A stretch of 64,000 bases of DNA from Rhineura floridana (taxonomy: Eukaryota; Chordata; Lepidosauria; Squamata; Rhineuridae). How positions within the stretch are numbered: position 1 is the stretch's first letter; each line of letters begins with the position of its first letter. A program made the translations under genes and the position numbers. The DNA lies in assembly GCF_030035675.1 (NCBI RefSeq), contig NC_084499.1:16502239-16566238 (forward strand), read 5' to 3'. A model generated the notes under the pieces. The model worked only from the letters and a program-made list of their open reading frames with translations. It did no database searches and was not told the DNA's origin. Below, piece after piece: positions 29,531-39,990 of this stretch.

Positions 29531-30464
29531 GGTTTTGCCTGCTTGGTTTGAAATGGTGAATTACAACATTGGGCTAAGTGGTATATTAGCTTGAGTTACT
29601 GGAATGATTAACCTAATTTTAACGTAAATCTAATAAATAACAAAACTGAGCATAATCTAAAACAACCACAATAAAATATCATCGATACAAATGTATATAT
29701 ACTTAGCTCCTTTTAGATCTTGATTGTCATGAATATGACCGATACGGTGTAATATGCAAGTATGTATCCTATTCAGTCTGTTGGTCTAGAACTGGTCGAT
29801 AGATGTTTTAAATCAGCCTCTCAGGTTAATTCAAATTTCTCATATAGAGCTAAAAAGAGCTAAGTAATATACAGTGAATAACTATTCATATTCTCCACCG
29901 CAGAAGACTTGATAAAGGGCAAAATGCATTTGTAGAGGCTTAGTCTAAGATTAGACTGTCTTGATAGTGTACATTGCTCTTTGGCAAAGTCCTCACAATA
30001 CTCCTTTGTGTAGGTGGCATGTTCAAATACAAATGAGAGTGAGAAATCATGTTGGTTATGCAAGCATTCAATTTCTATGTACTGTATGTATCCAGAGCAG
30101 ATTCACTGCCTCCCTGTCGTTGGAGCCTCCAGTCTCCACTGACTGAAATGCTCTGTGGCCCTGGCGCAACAAAGCCGCTTTTTAGTTTAAGAAATTGACT
30201 TTTTTGTGTGTTTTGGAAAGTGAGAGGCAAACGACTATAATGGAAATATATGTAGATGCCCCACAAGCAGATCAGGATGCATGTAGGACAAATGTTCATT
30301 TGTCGTATAGCCTCCCTGCAAACAAATCTGAATGAATGCTCAGTCAAGACTGGTCATAGTCGAACCCCCACATAACCTTTGTGCAAGGAAATCAGGATGA
30401 ATTGCTGACTAAATAGGTAATCTGGAGAAGCCTTACATCATAAACCACCTTTAATATTGGGCTG
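29531..30464. other. intergenic, no recognised gene
   Basis: AT-rich sequence with no reading frame I would defend. A piece at about 30085-30180 (gagcagattcactgcctccc, ggagcctccagtc) resembles the MITE seen at 600-780. Confidence 0.45.
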
Positions 30465-30620
30465 CACACACCCCATACATTTAAAGCACATTATTTCCCC
30501 CAAAGAATCCTGAGAACTGTAGTCCTTAAGGGTGCTCAGAATGGTAAGGCAGTGAGGGATAAACTACAGTTCCCAGGACTGTTTGGGGGAAATAATGTGC
30601 TTTAAATGTATGGTGTGTAC
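30465..30620. mobile_element. palindromic MITE family P, near full length
   Basis: The terminal arms catacatttaaagcacatta and taatgtgctttaaatgtatg are perfect complements, continuing with tttcccccaaa/tttgggggaaa. The inner arms aactgtagtcc and aactacagttc face each other around a short loop. Confidence 0.85.
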
Positions 30621-30677
30621 GCTGCCATGATCTACATGTAAAAAAATAAATATAAATAAATACACAATTAATCAATA

Positions 30678-30990
30678 GGGATGGGCAAATCTGTCAGTTT
30701 TGCTTTCTCTCTATTTCTGATTTAAATTCAGCTCTCCCGATTTCCACATCAGTTTGCAATCACAAAGTCCTCATTGTGTGTTGGTTTCACTAATATATGC
30801 ATTTATATGCACACTTTAACCCTAGCATATGCATTTTTGTACACTTGACTTGGCTGGTGAGCTGCTTGGCAAAATTCAGAGAAGTGCAAATTTCAAAGGA
30901 TGGCTGTGTTTCGGTTTTGCATATTGTTTCAGAAAATGCCACGTAGATTCGTCTTTACGTGCGAATGGAATCAAATTTCTCCCCATCACT
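30678..30990 (-). repeat. family C AT-rich repeat
   Basis: The minus copy runs from agggatgggcaaatctgtca to tcaaatttctccccatcact, so both ends carry the inverted GGGATGG/CCATC motif. Confidence 0.7.
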
Positions 30991-31639
30991 ATTAATCAAT
31001 TAATTTGTAGTTCTTTCATATTCCTACCCTTCAGGATACGGTGTGTGGCATCTCCCCCCCCCCCAATCATGGTGGCTCCAACATCTTTAAGAACCAGAGA
31101 ACATTGTTGTTTGAACAAGTTTATAGACTGACTTTCTCTGGCGGAAGCAGGAAATTTGAAAAAGCACTTTAAGAGCCTGAGGAGCTCAGTCATTTTGTCA
31201 GCTGAGGTCTGGCACTATTTTTCCCCCTTTTTAATGAAGATGGATCGTGCGATAATGATCAAGTCTCGCTTTCGAAAGCTTTCATTCTTTAGGCTTTCGT
31301 GTCATTTCACGTGGAACAAAGGTACTTGGAAAACTCCAGGAAGCTAGATCAGTTCAGTGGCAGACACATAGAGCTAGAAAATATGTGATACCCCCCCATT
31401 TAATTTTTCAAATGTTGACCTTGGCAGGCAATGTTTAAAAGAAAACCCTAAGGCTGAAATTCTAAACTTATTGAATAGGGAGTAGCCCTCACTAGAAGCA
31501 ATGAAATTTACTTCTGGGTATACATGCAAAGGATTTTAACTATAAAATCTTATACATGTCTGCTCATAAGTACATCCCTGAGTTCAATGGGTCTCACTCC
31601 CAGGAAAGTAGGTATAGGATATAGGACCTGGATCATTCA

Positions 31640-31705
31640 GGATCTTTGCCACCCTGGGCTCCTGCTGGGAGGAAGGGCAGGATACTAAATAAATAAATAA
31701 ATAAT
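31640..31705 (+). mobile_element. L2-like LINE tail
   Basis: It reads tttgccaccctgggctcctg, ggaggaagggcaggatacta and then (AATA)n. Confidence 0.65.
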
Positions 31706-31904
31706 CATTCAAGATCAAAATGGAATATCAAGTCCAACCTTCTTGTTCTGAGACAGATCATCCATTTACCTAAAAGCAGCCCTGACCATTACTTACATAC
31801 ATACACACACACACATCCCACACAGATCAAGGTGTTCCTTGCTTTGATGTCAATCAAGAAAAGCCTTTAAGGTCTGGGACATATCCAGTATAATCTTAGC
31901 TTAT

Positions 31905-32070
31905 GTACACACCTTATATTTACACACCATATATTTAAAGCACATTTTCCTCCTAAAGAATCCTGGGAACTGTAGTTTACCTCTCACAGAGCTACAGTTC
32001 CTGGCATCCTGAAGAAGCCCCACTGAAACACAGTTCACTCCCAGCTAAGTGTGTATAGGAGTGCAGCCTC
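31905..32070. mobile_element. palindromic MITE family P, diverged
   Basis: It contains tatatttaaagcacattttc, aaagaatcctgggaactgta, gagctacagttcctggcatc and gtgtgtataggagtgc. The right arm is degraded. Confidence 0.6.
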
Positions 32071-32349
32071 AATATTATAGCAACCCCCCAGTTGCTCAAT
32101 TATTAGTCTTCAACTGGTGGGTCAGCTCTCCAAAAGTGGAGCCTGGCAGTAAAATGGGCAATTCTGCTGGCATTGCCTGTTATTTTATTTAGAGAAAGGA
32201 ATAGGCGAGAACACCCTAGGACGTTAGAGCTCCTATATAATGGTTGAGGTTGTGGTTCTGGCTGCTGCTGCTGCTAGATTGTTGTTGCTATTGTTGTTTA
32301 ATATTCAATGTTAGTCATAGTCAAGGCCAGTGATTTCAGCAGGTCTGCT

Positions 32350-32620
32350 CTGAATCAGTGGTACAGTCATCCAGGCTCTTGGGGGGAGTGTCTTAGACCC
32401 CTTACATTTTGGGGGGCTGGGTCCCTAAGTCTCCAGCGTCCTACGAGTCAATCAGCACAAAAGGGGAGTGTGTTAGCCACTGAGAAGAGTCTTCTAAATC
32501 AGTATTCAGGCTTGGCCAGATTGTTCTATAATCTTAGAAGCGGGTGTGGCTGAGGGGGAGTAGCTGTGACTATCATGAAGGGACCCTGCACTTCTGGATT
32601 TGCCACTACATGATTGCTCT
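32350..32620 (-). mobile_element. hAT-like repeat, relative of 26753-27660
   Basis: It contains gtcttagaccccttacattt, aaaggggagtgtgttagcca and gggaccctgcacttctggat, in the reverse order of the copy at 26753-27660 and without the LTR. Confidence 0.6.
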
Positions 32621-32787
32621 GAATATGATGTGTTTGTATATCACTTTATTATCATCATTATCATGTTAGATAATATCCAATCTTAGTCATGCTTAAGTCC
32701 ATTGATTTCAGCGGGTCTATTTCAAGTATGATTTATTTGGCTATCCCTTTTGTAATTAGTAGTATAATTAGTAGTATTACTAATTCC

Positions 32788-32910
32788 TCTGAGGCTGAGA
32801 GGCAGTGACTGGCCCAAGGTCACCCAGTGAGCTTTGTGGCTGTGTGGGGATTCGAACCCTGGTCTCCCAGGTTGTAGTCCAACACATTAACCACTACACC
32901 ACACTGACTC
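32788..32910 (-). mobile_element. Sauria SINE fragment
   Basis: Minus-strand tRNA head with the B-box (gggattcgaaccctggtctc) and the body phrase gtgactggcccaaggtcacc. Sauria SINEs are known from squamates, which supports the host call. Confidence 0.83.
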
Positions 32911-33082
32911 ATAAGGGTGACATTGAGCTGCGCTTTAGGTCTCCCATTATTATCTTCCTTGCATTGCAGACAGGAGACTGAGTGATGATCCTTTGCCTAA
33001 GCCCACCTGTCAAGCTTTCAGCTGGAGAATTTGTGATTTGTAGCTTAGTTTTTAGTCACAATGACAGGGGAAGGGAATCTTT

Positions 33083-33188
33083 TTTTTCTGATAAGGTCTC
33101 CCCTCCAGGGGGAAGGAGGGGGTCATTCTGATGGTGGGTGGGGCTGGAGCTGCTGGTGGGTGGGGCCAGAGCCCAAAGTGGGTGGAGC

Positions 33189-33190
<2 letters not shown>
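33083..33190 (+). mobile_element. hAT-like family A fragment
   Basis: It has ttttctgataaggtctcccc, then ggtgggtggggctggagctg and agtgggtggagccattc. The microsatellite interrupts it. Confidence 0.45.

Positions 33191-33193
<3 letters not shown>

Positions 33194-33262
<69 letters not shown>
33194..33262. repeat. (CT)n(CA)n microsatellite
   Basis: About 18 CT units are followed by about 16 CA units. The Ser-Leu and Thr-His open frames here are artefacts of the repeat. Confidence 0.98.
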
Positions 33263-33266
<4 letters not shown>

Positions 33267-33489
33267 GCTTAGAAGCCATTATGGTATCATGTACGCAGTA
33301 TAGAAATCAGATAACGATAATGATAATTATAGCAGCTTCATGCTTGGGTGCACCATCGTTTTGGAAAGTTTACAACAGGAAACGCAACCGTTATCTGGTG
33401 GAGCCCAGAGAAACCATCTATGCCCTGGGTTTTGCATTGCACAAAGCACATCAGGGACAAAATAGTACCCCCTTCTATGAATAGGAACA

Positions 33490-33545
33490 GAAGATGAGTT
33501 TGCTGGATCAGGCCAAAAGCCCATCTAGTCCAGCATCCTGTTTAA
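33490..33545 (+). repeat. family B fragment
   Basis: gctggatcaggccaaaagcc and catctagtccagcatcctgt identify it. Confidence 0.6.
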
Positions 33546-33599
33546 TATATATAAACATATATAAATACATGTATATTACAAATGTAAGAAATGTAAAAG

Positions 33600-34005
33600 T
33601 TCATGCTGCAGTTTGCACAGCCACACACAGGTGGCGCTGCAAACCAGTGTGAACAGTTCTACCCCCCCACCAGCACGCTACTCGCTTGGCTGCCACTGCC
33701 TTGGGCGGCAGCCTGGTAAATGGCCTAGATGGGATGGCGGCGGCTTGGGCTGAAGTCTGGTAAGCTGCTTAGGTGTGCTGCGTGGCAGTGCTGTTTGTTC
33801 AGGGGAGCAGTGGCATGGGGTAGCAGAGCAAGGCAGTGGTGGCAGAGGAACAGGCGAGGCACGCAGCCAAGGAGTACAAGTGGGCCCATGGCAACCAATG
33901 AGTGCCAACGGCTGGAGACACCAGGGGGGTATTGCAAGGGGGTTTGACAGGGGGTGGGGGTGGCAGAGAGTTGGTGTGCGAAGCACACAGGGGCAAAGCC
34001 CCTAG
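33600..34005 (+). mobile_element. candidate non-autonomous Helitron (3' end clear)
   Basis: GC-rich block ending in two consecutive hairpins, GTGTGC-GAA-GCACAC (33974-33988) and GGGGC-AAA-GCCCC (33990-34002), then CTAG at 34002-34005 followed by T. A hairpin just before a CTRR end with T after it is the Helitron 3' signature. The 5' TC end could not be placed; the start given is approximate. Confidence 0.55.
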
Positions 34006-34105
34006 TGCATTACATATCTGTGCATTGGATTCCTGCAATGAGCAGAGGGTTGGACTTGATGGCCTTACAGGCCCCTTCGAACTCTACTATTCTATGATCA
34101 TTTGC
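34006..34105 (+). mobile_element. CR1 LINE 3' tail
   Basis: It reads gagggttggacttgatggcc, ttacaggccccttcgaactc and ctactattctatgatc. Confidence 0.8.
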
Positions 34106-34229
34106 ATTTCTAAGTAGTGTACATAAAAACGAGCTATACATGAAATAATAGGACACTAAAATCATAATAAAACCAAACATTACCTTAAAATGCCTTGAAG
34201 TACAACAAAGAGGATACCTGTCTGATCTC

Positions 34230-34700
34230 AGTCAGGAGGGAGTTCCACAGGCTTGGGCCCACTAAACTGAAAACATGGCTTCTAGCCATCTCCCACTGTG
34301 GCCAGCCATATGCGTGCAAGGAGCCCACAGGCAGGGTATGAAGGCTCTATCCCTCTGTTGCTCCTGAGCAATTGGCATTTGGAGGTAGACTGCCCCAAAA
34401 GGTAGAGGCTCCACTAACGGTCATGGCTAGTAGCTGTTGAGCCCCACAGGATCAAAGATATATCTCATCCAGCATCCTGCTCCCCACAGTGACCAACCTG
34501 GTGGCTCAGGGAGGCCAACAAGCAGGGCAGAAAAGCAAAAAGTTTAAAATTGTTTTACATTGTGTTTTAAATTGTTTTTAAAACATGTGTTTTTAAATTT
34601 GTATATTTGTTTTCAATGTTTTTAGTTATTGTAAACCGCCCAGAGAGCTTCAGCTATGGGGCAGTATATAAATACAATAATAAATAAATAAACACCCCCC
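34230..34700 (+). repeat. family B fragments followed by an L2-like tail
   Basis: 34230-34530 holds diverged family B phrases (cagcatcctgctccccacag, gctagtagctgttgagcccc). 34545-34700 is a LINE tail (gtaaaccgcccagagagctt, atggggcagtatataaatac, then AATA units), the plus form of the piece at 2131-2265. Confidence 0.6.
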
Positions 34701-34709
34701 TCATTATTA

Positions 34710-35130
34710 TTCCCTAGCAATTGGCACTCTGTGTTAACAGAGGTACGCTGCCTCTGAACCTAAGTTCCATTTCACCATTGTGACCAGTAGTCGTGGATAG
34801 ACCCCCTAACCCTAACCCAACCTTCTTTTCAGCTCACATGGCCAAGCGGCCCTCCCCGCAGTTTGGGGTGTCCACTCATTCTGTGCAATGAGTGTATCAT
34901 CTGTGCGCACCGATGGTTGAGCTGTGCACTCAGTCATTCACATGTAAAGTTCAACCAGCGTACAGCCTGCGCACCCGTATTCAGGAACAACCAAACCGTA
35001 TAAGCCGACAAAGGAGCATTCTTCCACGTAAACACTTGCACATGTGCAGAGACAGCATGTCGCCGAGTTCCGTAGAGTGCAAACAAGCTTTTTGTGCCAG
35101 CAAGTTCCAGACGTTAACCTTCCGCAGAAC
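34710..35130. other. intergenic, unassigned
   Basis: 34710-34800 continues family B-like text (caattggcactctgtgttaa). From about 34820 the sequence is richer in CpG and matches no repeat in this window. No gene is recognised. Confidence 0.4.
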
Positions 35131-35225
35131 ATAAATGCCCTGCTGGATCAAGCCGGCGGCCCATCTAATCCAGCATCCTGTTCTCAGAGCGGCCAGCCCT
35201 AACGGGAAGCCCGCAAGCACGACCC
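35131..35225 (+). repeat. family B fragment
   Basis: It reads tgccctgctggatcaagccg, ccatctaatccagcatcctg and acgggaagcccgcaagcacg. Confidence 0.65.
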
Positions 35226-35421
35226 GAGCACTCAGGGCCTTTTTGTGTGTGCGTAACTATCCTGAGTCTCCTGTCTGCCTGTTTCATCAGACGGGACTCC
35301 CACTTCTAGCATTATGACAGAGGGGTGGGAACCCTCTCTGTCTCTCTCCACATTCCCGAAATCTGCCTTCGTTCCCCAAGGTGCATGTGCATAGGGTGGG
35401 GTAGGGGAGTTCTCCACTTAC

Positions 35422-35592
35422 CTCCAGGGGGCAGAAGAGGGCAAGCCGGATGACCCTGAGTTCAGCAGGAGAAAACACAGCAAGCGCGAGCTGGCAGAGC
35501 CCGTCACCACCAAACAAAGCCAGCTCCCGTTGATGTGCAGCTGTACAAAGGTCGACTACTTGTAGATATTGATACAGCCAGCCATACCCCAC
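35422..35592 (-). other. candidate upstream exon with consensus donor, unproven
   Basis: An open frame on the minus strand ends exactly at a consensus donor GTAAGT (plus acttac, 35416-35421) in a locally CpG-richer stretch (about 35420-35800). The frame reads GYGWLYQYLQVVDLCTAAHQ and RVIRLALFCPLE. I match it to no family, and no convincing acceptor lies upstream. It could be a non-coding 5' exon of ENTPD8 or chance. Confidence 0.2.
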
Positions 35593-35969
35593 ACTTCTCT
35601 CTCCCTCCCTCCCTTGTCACTGAAACTGGAACTCCGCTTTGCCGGCCCTTTTCTACATCGCAGAGGCCCGGTTGGGCAACACCTTTTGGGTACAACCTGC
35701 CCACAGGCTTTGTTGACAGGCCAGGCCTTGGTGAGGCGGCGTCCCTAGCGGAGCGCGACGAGTCACGACGGCTTCACATGGAAGAAACAAAGCGAGAATT
35801 TCCTTGACGGGCTCACAATGGAGGGTCAAGGAGATGGTGTTTGCTTTTCCAGTTTCGAAGTACGGCAGGAAAGGAGCGCCTGTCAAACCAGGAGCGAGCG
35901 AGCAAGAGAGAGGCTGGGAGGGATGGAGAAGGCCCCATGGTGGAGAAAGCCAGCCTCCTTCCCTGGGTG

Positions 35970-36300
35970 AGGAAGCGCACAGCTCAGAGCGCACACTGTG
36001 CATGCAAAAGGTCCAGAGTCCAATCCTCGGCATCGCCATAATCGAATCGGGAAAGATCCCTGTCTGCAACGCTGGACAGCCGCTGCCGGTCAGTGCCAGC
36101 AAGTCAGGGGAAGGGCCGTCGCTCAGTGACAGAGCGCCTGCCTTGAGTGCAGAAGGTCCCAAGTTCAGTCTCCGGCATCTCCAGGTAGGGCGGTGAGAGA
36201 CTCCGGCTTGAAAACCCCAGAGAGCTGCTGCCAGTTGGTGTGGACAGTGCTGAGTTAGGTGGACCAATGGTTTGATACCGTATAAGGCAGCTCCCTAATC
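35970..36300 (+). mobile_element. two tRNA-headed SINEs in tandem
   Basis: 35970-36104 is a diverged copy (cacagctcagagcgcacact, gcatgcaaaaggtccagagt). 36109-36300 is a better one (gggccgtcgctcagtgacag, gtgctgagttaggtggacca). Both have the same orientation. Confidence 0.75.
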
Positions 36301-36459
36301 ATGCTTAATCATTGACATCAGGACGACGTGCTCCACTACACCTGAGAGCAACAGGCTAGCTTAGAGGGCTCAGGGGGATTTGTGGGGGGGGCTGCTTCCA
36401 CCACACCACCCCCATCGCCTGCACCCTGCTTGAGGTGGCCCACCCCCATCACCACTTCC

Positions 36460-36760
36460 ACTCCGGATAGTTAAAGCAGTATCCAGTCCCTTGAAACAGT
36501 CGTGGCTTCCCCCAAAGAATCCTGGGAATTGTAGTTTGCGAAGGGTGCTGAGAGTTGTTAGGAGAGTCCCTATTCCTCTCGCAGAGCTACAATTCCCAGA
36601 GTTCCTTGGGAAGAGGGATTGACTGTTAAGCCACTCTGGGAACTGGGGCTCTGTGAAGGGGTCTCCTGTCAGCACCCTTAACAAACAAAGAATTCCCAGC
36701 ATTCTTTGGGGGAAGCTATGACGGTTCCAGTGGTATCATAGCCCCTTAAATGTATGGCAT
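36460..36760. mobile_element. palindromic MITE family P, long form
   Basis: It begins ggatagttaaagcagtatcc and contains aaagaatcctgggaattgta, facing attcccagcattctttgggg. The middle has gagctacaattcccagagtt. At about 300 bp it is twice the usual length of family P here. Confidence 0.65.
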
Positions 36761-36837
36761 GGATGTGGCATATATGACGGCGTATATGGAAAAAGTGGCT
36801 AGAAAGACATATATGACCTCAGGTGTTGACAGGTAAA

Positions 36838-37300
36838 GATGCAACTTCAGTAGAAGCAATCTGGCTTTGTTGTTATATGCCTTCAAGTCTATTACTGTGG
36901 TTTGGAGAGATTGCTAAAACTACAGTTTGCCATTCGGAGAGCACTGTAATAGTTTGGGGAAAACAGGAAGCCTTCAAGAAAATGTGCATGATAAGGGAGG
37001 AGGGAGTACTCAAGCACGTTTGTTTGTTGCACATAGTTGTATGGCCACCCATTAAGATATATTCTCTGGACGGCTTATAGATGCAACTACAAAAGAAGCA
37101 ATTTGGCTTAGTTGTTATATGCCTTCAAGTCAGTTACGAGTTACGGCGACCCTATGAATCTTTTTGGATGTACATAGGGTTTTCACGGTAAGAGGTGTTC
37201 AGAGCTGGTTCACCATCACCTTCCTCTGAGCCAATGTCAGCCGGTATTCCCAGGCGGTCTCCCATCCAAGTACTAACCAGGCCTGACCCTGCTTAGCTTT
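36838..37300 (-). mobile_element. 5S-rRNA-derived SINE plus a duplicated tail segment
   Basis: 37108-37300 is a 5S-SINE: on the minus strand AAGCTAAGCAGGGTCAGGCC and TACTTGGATGGGAGACCGCC, then the TCGCCGTAACTCGTAACTGA-type tail. The 58 bp at 37080-37137 are also present with a few changes at 36838-36895, so the SINE tail and its flank occur twice, 242 bp apart. Confidence 0.75.
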
Positions 37301-37356
37301 AGTGAGTGATAAAGTGCACTCCCAATTGTTCCTTGGCAACCAGGGCTTCCATTCCA

Positions 37357-37798
37357 GGGATGGGTGGGAATTTCGATTCAGTTTGCATTTCAAGCCGAAT
37401 TTGTCAAATTCGCATCTTCTGAAACAATACGAGAACCAAAAACACAGCCATCCTTCAAAACTGGCACTGAAGCTGAATTTTGCAATGCAGTTCGCACACC
37501 AAACGTTTACAAAAATGTATGCGTTAGGGGGATGTGTGCATATCAGTGAATATATGAGTGACAACAGCAGGGAAAAAATGACAAAGACATATGGCAAGAA
37601 ATGGCTTGCAAACGTGTGTACGTTAGTCAAAACGGCCTACAAAAATGCATTTATTAAGGGAAATGTGCGCTAAAACGCTGGAGAATTTTTAGATTTTTTT
37701 TAAAAAGAAAAACAACACAAATTGCTGCAGAAATGTGGAGAACTGAATTTAAGTTTGGAAAAATGAGGAACTGAAACAGACAGATCTTTCCATCCCGA
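37357..37798 (+). repeat. family C AT-rich repeat, best copy
   Basis: Near full length at about 440 bp. It starts agggatgggtgggaatttcg and ends cagacagatctttccatccc, so the tips are inverted (GGGATGG/CCATCCC). Inside, acaaaaatgYat-like motifs recur at about 40-110 bp spacing. No reading frame is credible. Confidence 0.8.
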
Positions 37799-38139
37799 TT
37801 GCGTTCAGTGACTTTTAGATTTGGTGCCAAATGCAAGCCCGACTGGAATTGATTCCACTCAGGAGTACCTGACTGGACCTCCGAAACGCAGCTGAGCCCT
37901 GCCAAAAGCAGGGTTTACAGTCAGCTAAACTGGGGTTGACTGCAAGGCCATTTCAGCAGGGATCTTTCTTTGCATCCCAGGTTACGTTCAATAAACAAAA
38001 CAAAATAACAGTAATGTAGTCTGGAAACAGGCAAAAAAAAAATCAGCCACACTCATGCCACGCATCTCTTTGCTCAGTGATTAGATTCCTTATTTTGTGC
38101 ATGTGTTTAGAACATGTTTGTAGATACTTGGGTCTTTGT

Positions 38140-39220
38140 TGATCTGATCCTTTAGACCAAGTGGAGCACCTAAGCCACTGCCTAGCATATGATTAAATCC
38201 ACATCCTAAAGCGGTGCCTTGAGGCTGTGGGCTGGATGTGGGCTAACTGAAACTTAATCCAGGCAAGACGGAAGTACTGCTGGTCAAGGGAAAAACTGCA
38301 TCAGGGACAAGGTTGCAACCTGCTCTGGATGGGGTTGCACTCCCCTTGAAGGAGCAAGTCTGCAGTTTCTGGATCTTGCCCTGCTGCTTGAATATCAGGT
38401 GGCTGCGGTAGCCTGGAGTGCTTTTGGCCAACTCAAACTGGTCTACTAGCTGCGTCCGTTCGTGGAGGCAGTTGATTTGGCCACAGTGACACATGCATTG
38501 GTGACATTGAGGCTTGATTACTGTAACGCACTCTATGTGGGGCTGCCTTTGAAAACGATTCGGAAATTGCGGTTGGTTCAAAATGCAGCAGCCAGAATGT
38601 TAACTGGAGCACGGCACAGGGAGTATATCACCCCTGTGCTTTATCGACTCCACTGGCTCCCAGTTTGCTTCCTGGCCCAATTCAAAGTGCTGGTTCTGAC
38701 CTTTAAAGCCCTAAACGGCCTTGGATCAATGTACCTGAGGGACTGCTTACGCCCATATGCACCTGCCCGGGATTTAAGATCATCTGCCTCTGGTCTCGTC
38801 TGCATGGCTGGAGTGAAAGATGTTAGATTGACAGCTTTTTCAGCTGTGGCCCCCAAGCTTTGGAATACCCTACCCCAAGAAGTTCATTCTGCTCCCTCCC
38901 TGTTGGTTTTCCGGAGACTTCTGAAAATGATCTTGTTTCGGAGAGCCTTTGGGAGGGACTGAAGGTAGAGCCTGACACTGATTTTATGCCTTCTACATTA
39001 ACTTTACTTTTCTGGTCCCTTTAGTATCAATCCCTATATATATGTGTGTGTGTGTGTGTTGTATTTTATGTTTTTTAATTGTATTTTATGTATCTTTATT
39101 TTAATGTTTTTGTGATTTTACTGTTTACAATTTTATTATGTACATGTTTAATTTTATTTTTGTAAGCCACCCTGAGTGCTCTATTATAGGGTAGTAGGGC
39201 AGGATAGAAATATTTTATGT
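38140..39220 (+). mobile_element. L2-clade LINE, 5'-truncated
   Basis: Frame 38462-38959 encodes [40 protein letters not shown] and APKLWNTLPQEVHSAPSLLV. Upstream, in another frame, is LNPGKTEVLLVKGK (about 38250), so the copy is frameshifted. The tail is gtaagccaccctgagtgctc. The subfamily is different from the L2 at 19536. Confidence 0.85.
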
Positions 39221-39289
39221 ATTTATATATACATTTATATATATATTTATGTATATTATACATATTTATATATATATATTGTTCTAATA

Positions 39290-39990
39290 TATTTTAAAGT
39301 CTGTTTTTATGATCTTTTAACATGTTTTCAGTGCTTTTGTTTGTGATTTTATTAATTTTAATTGTGATTATTGACATTGCATGAGAGTCATTTAATGTCT
39401 TAATGTTTTGCATTTCATTCTGTTCTGCAGTGGTCTTTGGACTAAGCAATAAACATATTACTGTTACTGCTTTTGTTTGCCGCCCTGGGCTCCTACTGGG
39501 AGGAACAGCAGGATATAAATCTAATGAATAAGATAAATAAATAAATCCATTCCTCTTTGTAGGATGATAATTTCCCTTCTCCAATCTCCTTGGCATTATA
39601 TACACAGAAAGAAAGGGAACATCCCAGAGTTGCTTAGGCAACATGTTGTCTTCCCTTCCCCCCACATTATAATTCCTAAATAACTTTGTGAAAATGTGCA
39701 TGCACAAAAAATAGACTTGGTTTTATTTATTTATTTATTATTTGATTTATATCCCGCCCTTCCTCCCAGCAGGAGCCCCGGGCGGCAAACAAAACCACTA
39801 AAACACTTTAAAACATCATAAAAACAGACTTTAAAATACATTAAAACAAAACATCTTTAAAAACATTTTTGAAAAGCTTTCAAGACATCTTTAAAAAAGT
39901 TTAAAAACATATTGTTTAAAAAAAGAACGTTTAAAAACATATTAAAAAGCAATTCCAACAGAAACGCAGACTGGGATAAGATCTTGTTGT
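39290..39990. mobile_element. two L2-like tails facing each other
   Basis: 39290-39540 (+) ends gccgccctgggctcctactg, gcaggatataaatctaatga and AATA units. 39722-39990 (-) starts tttatttatttattatttga, tatcccgcccttcctcccag and then A-rich repeats. (TA)n-rich DNA lies at 39220-39285. Confidence 0.7.

Noticed and set aside
33052-33303. Ser-Leu/Thr-His and Cys-Val/Arg-Glu open frames
   Set aside because: They are translations of the (CT)n(CA)n microsatellite.
35653-36267. 204-residue minus-strand frame
   Set aside because: It covers a pair of SINEs and a CpG-richer flank; the protein has no recognisable domain.
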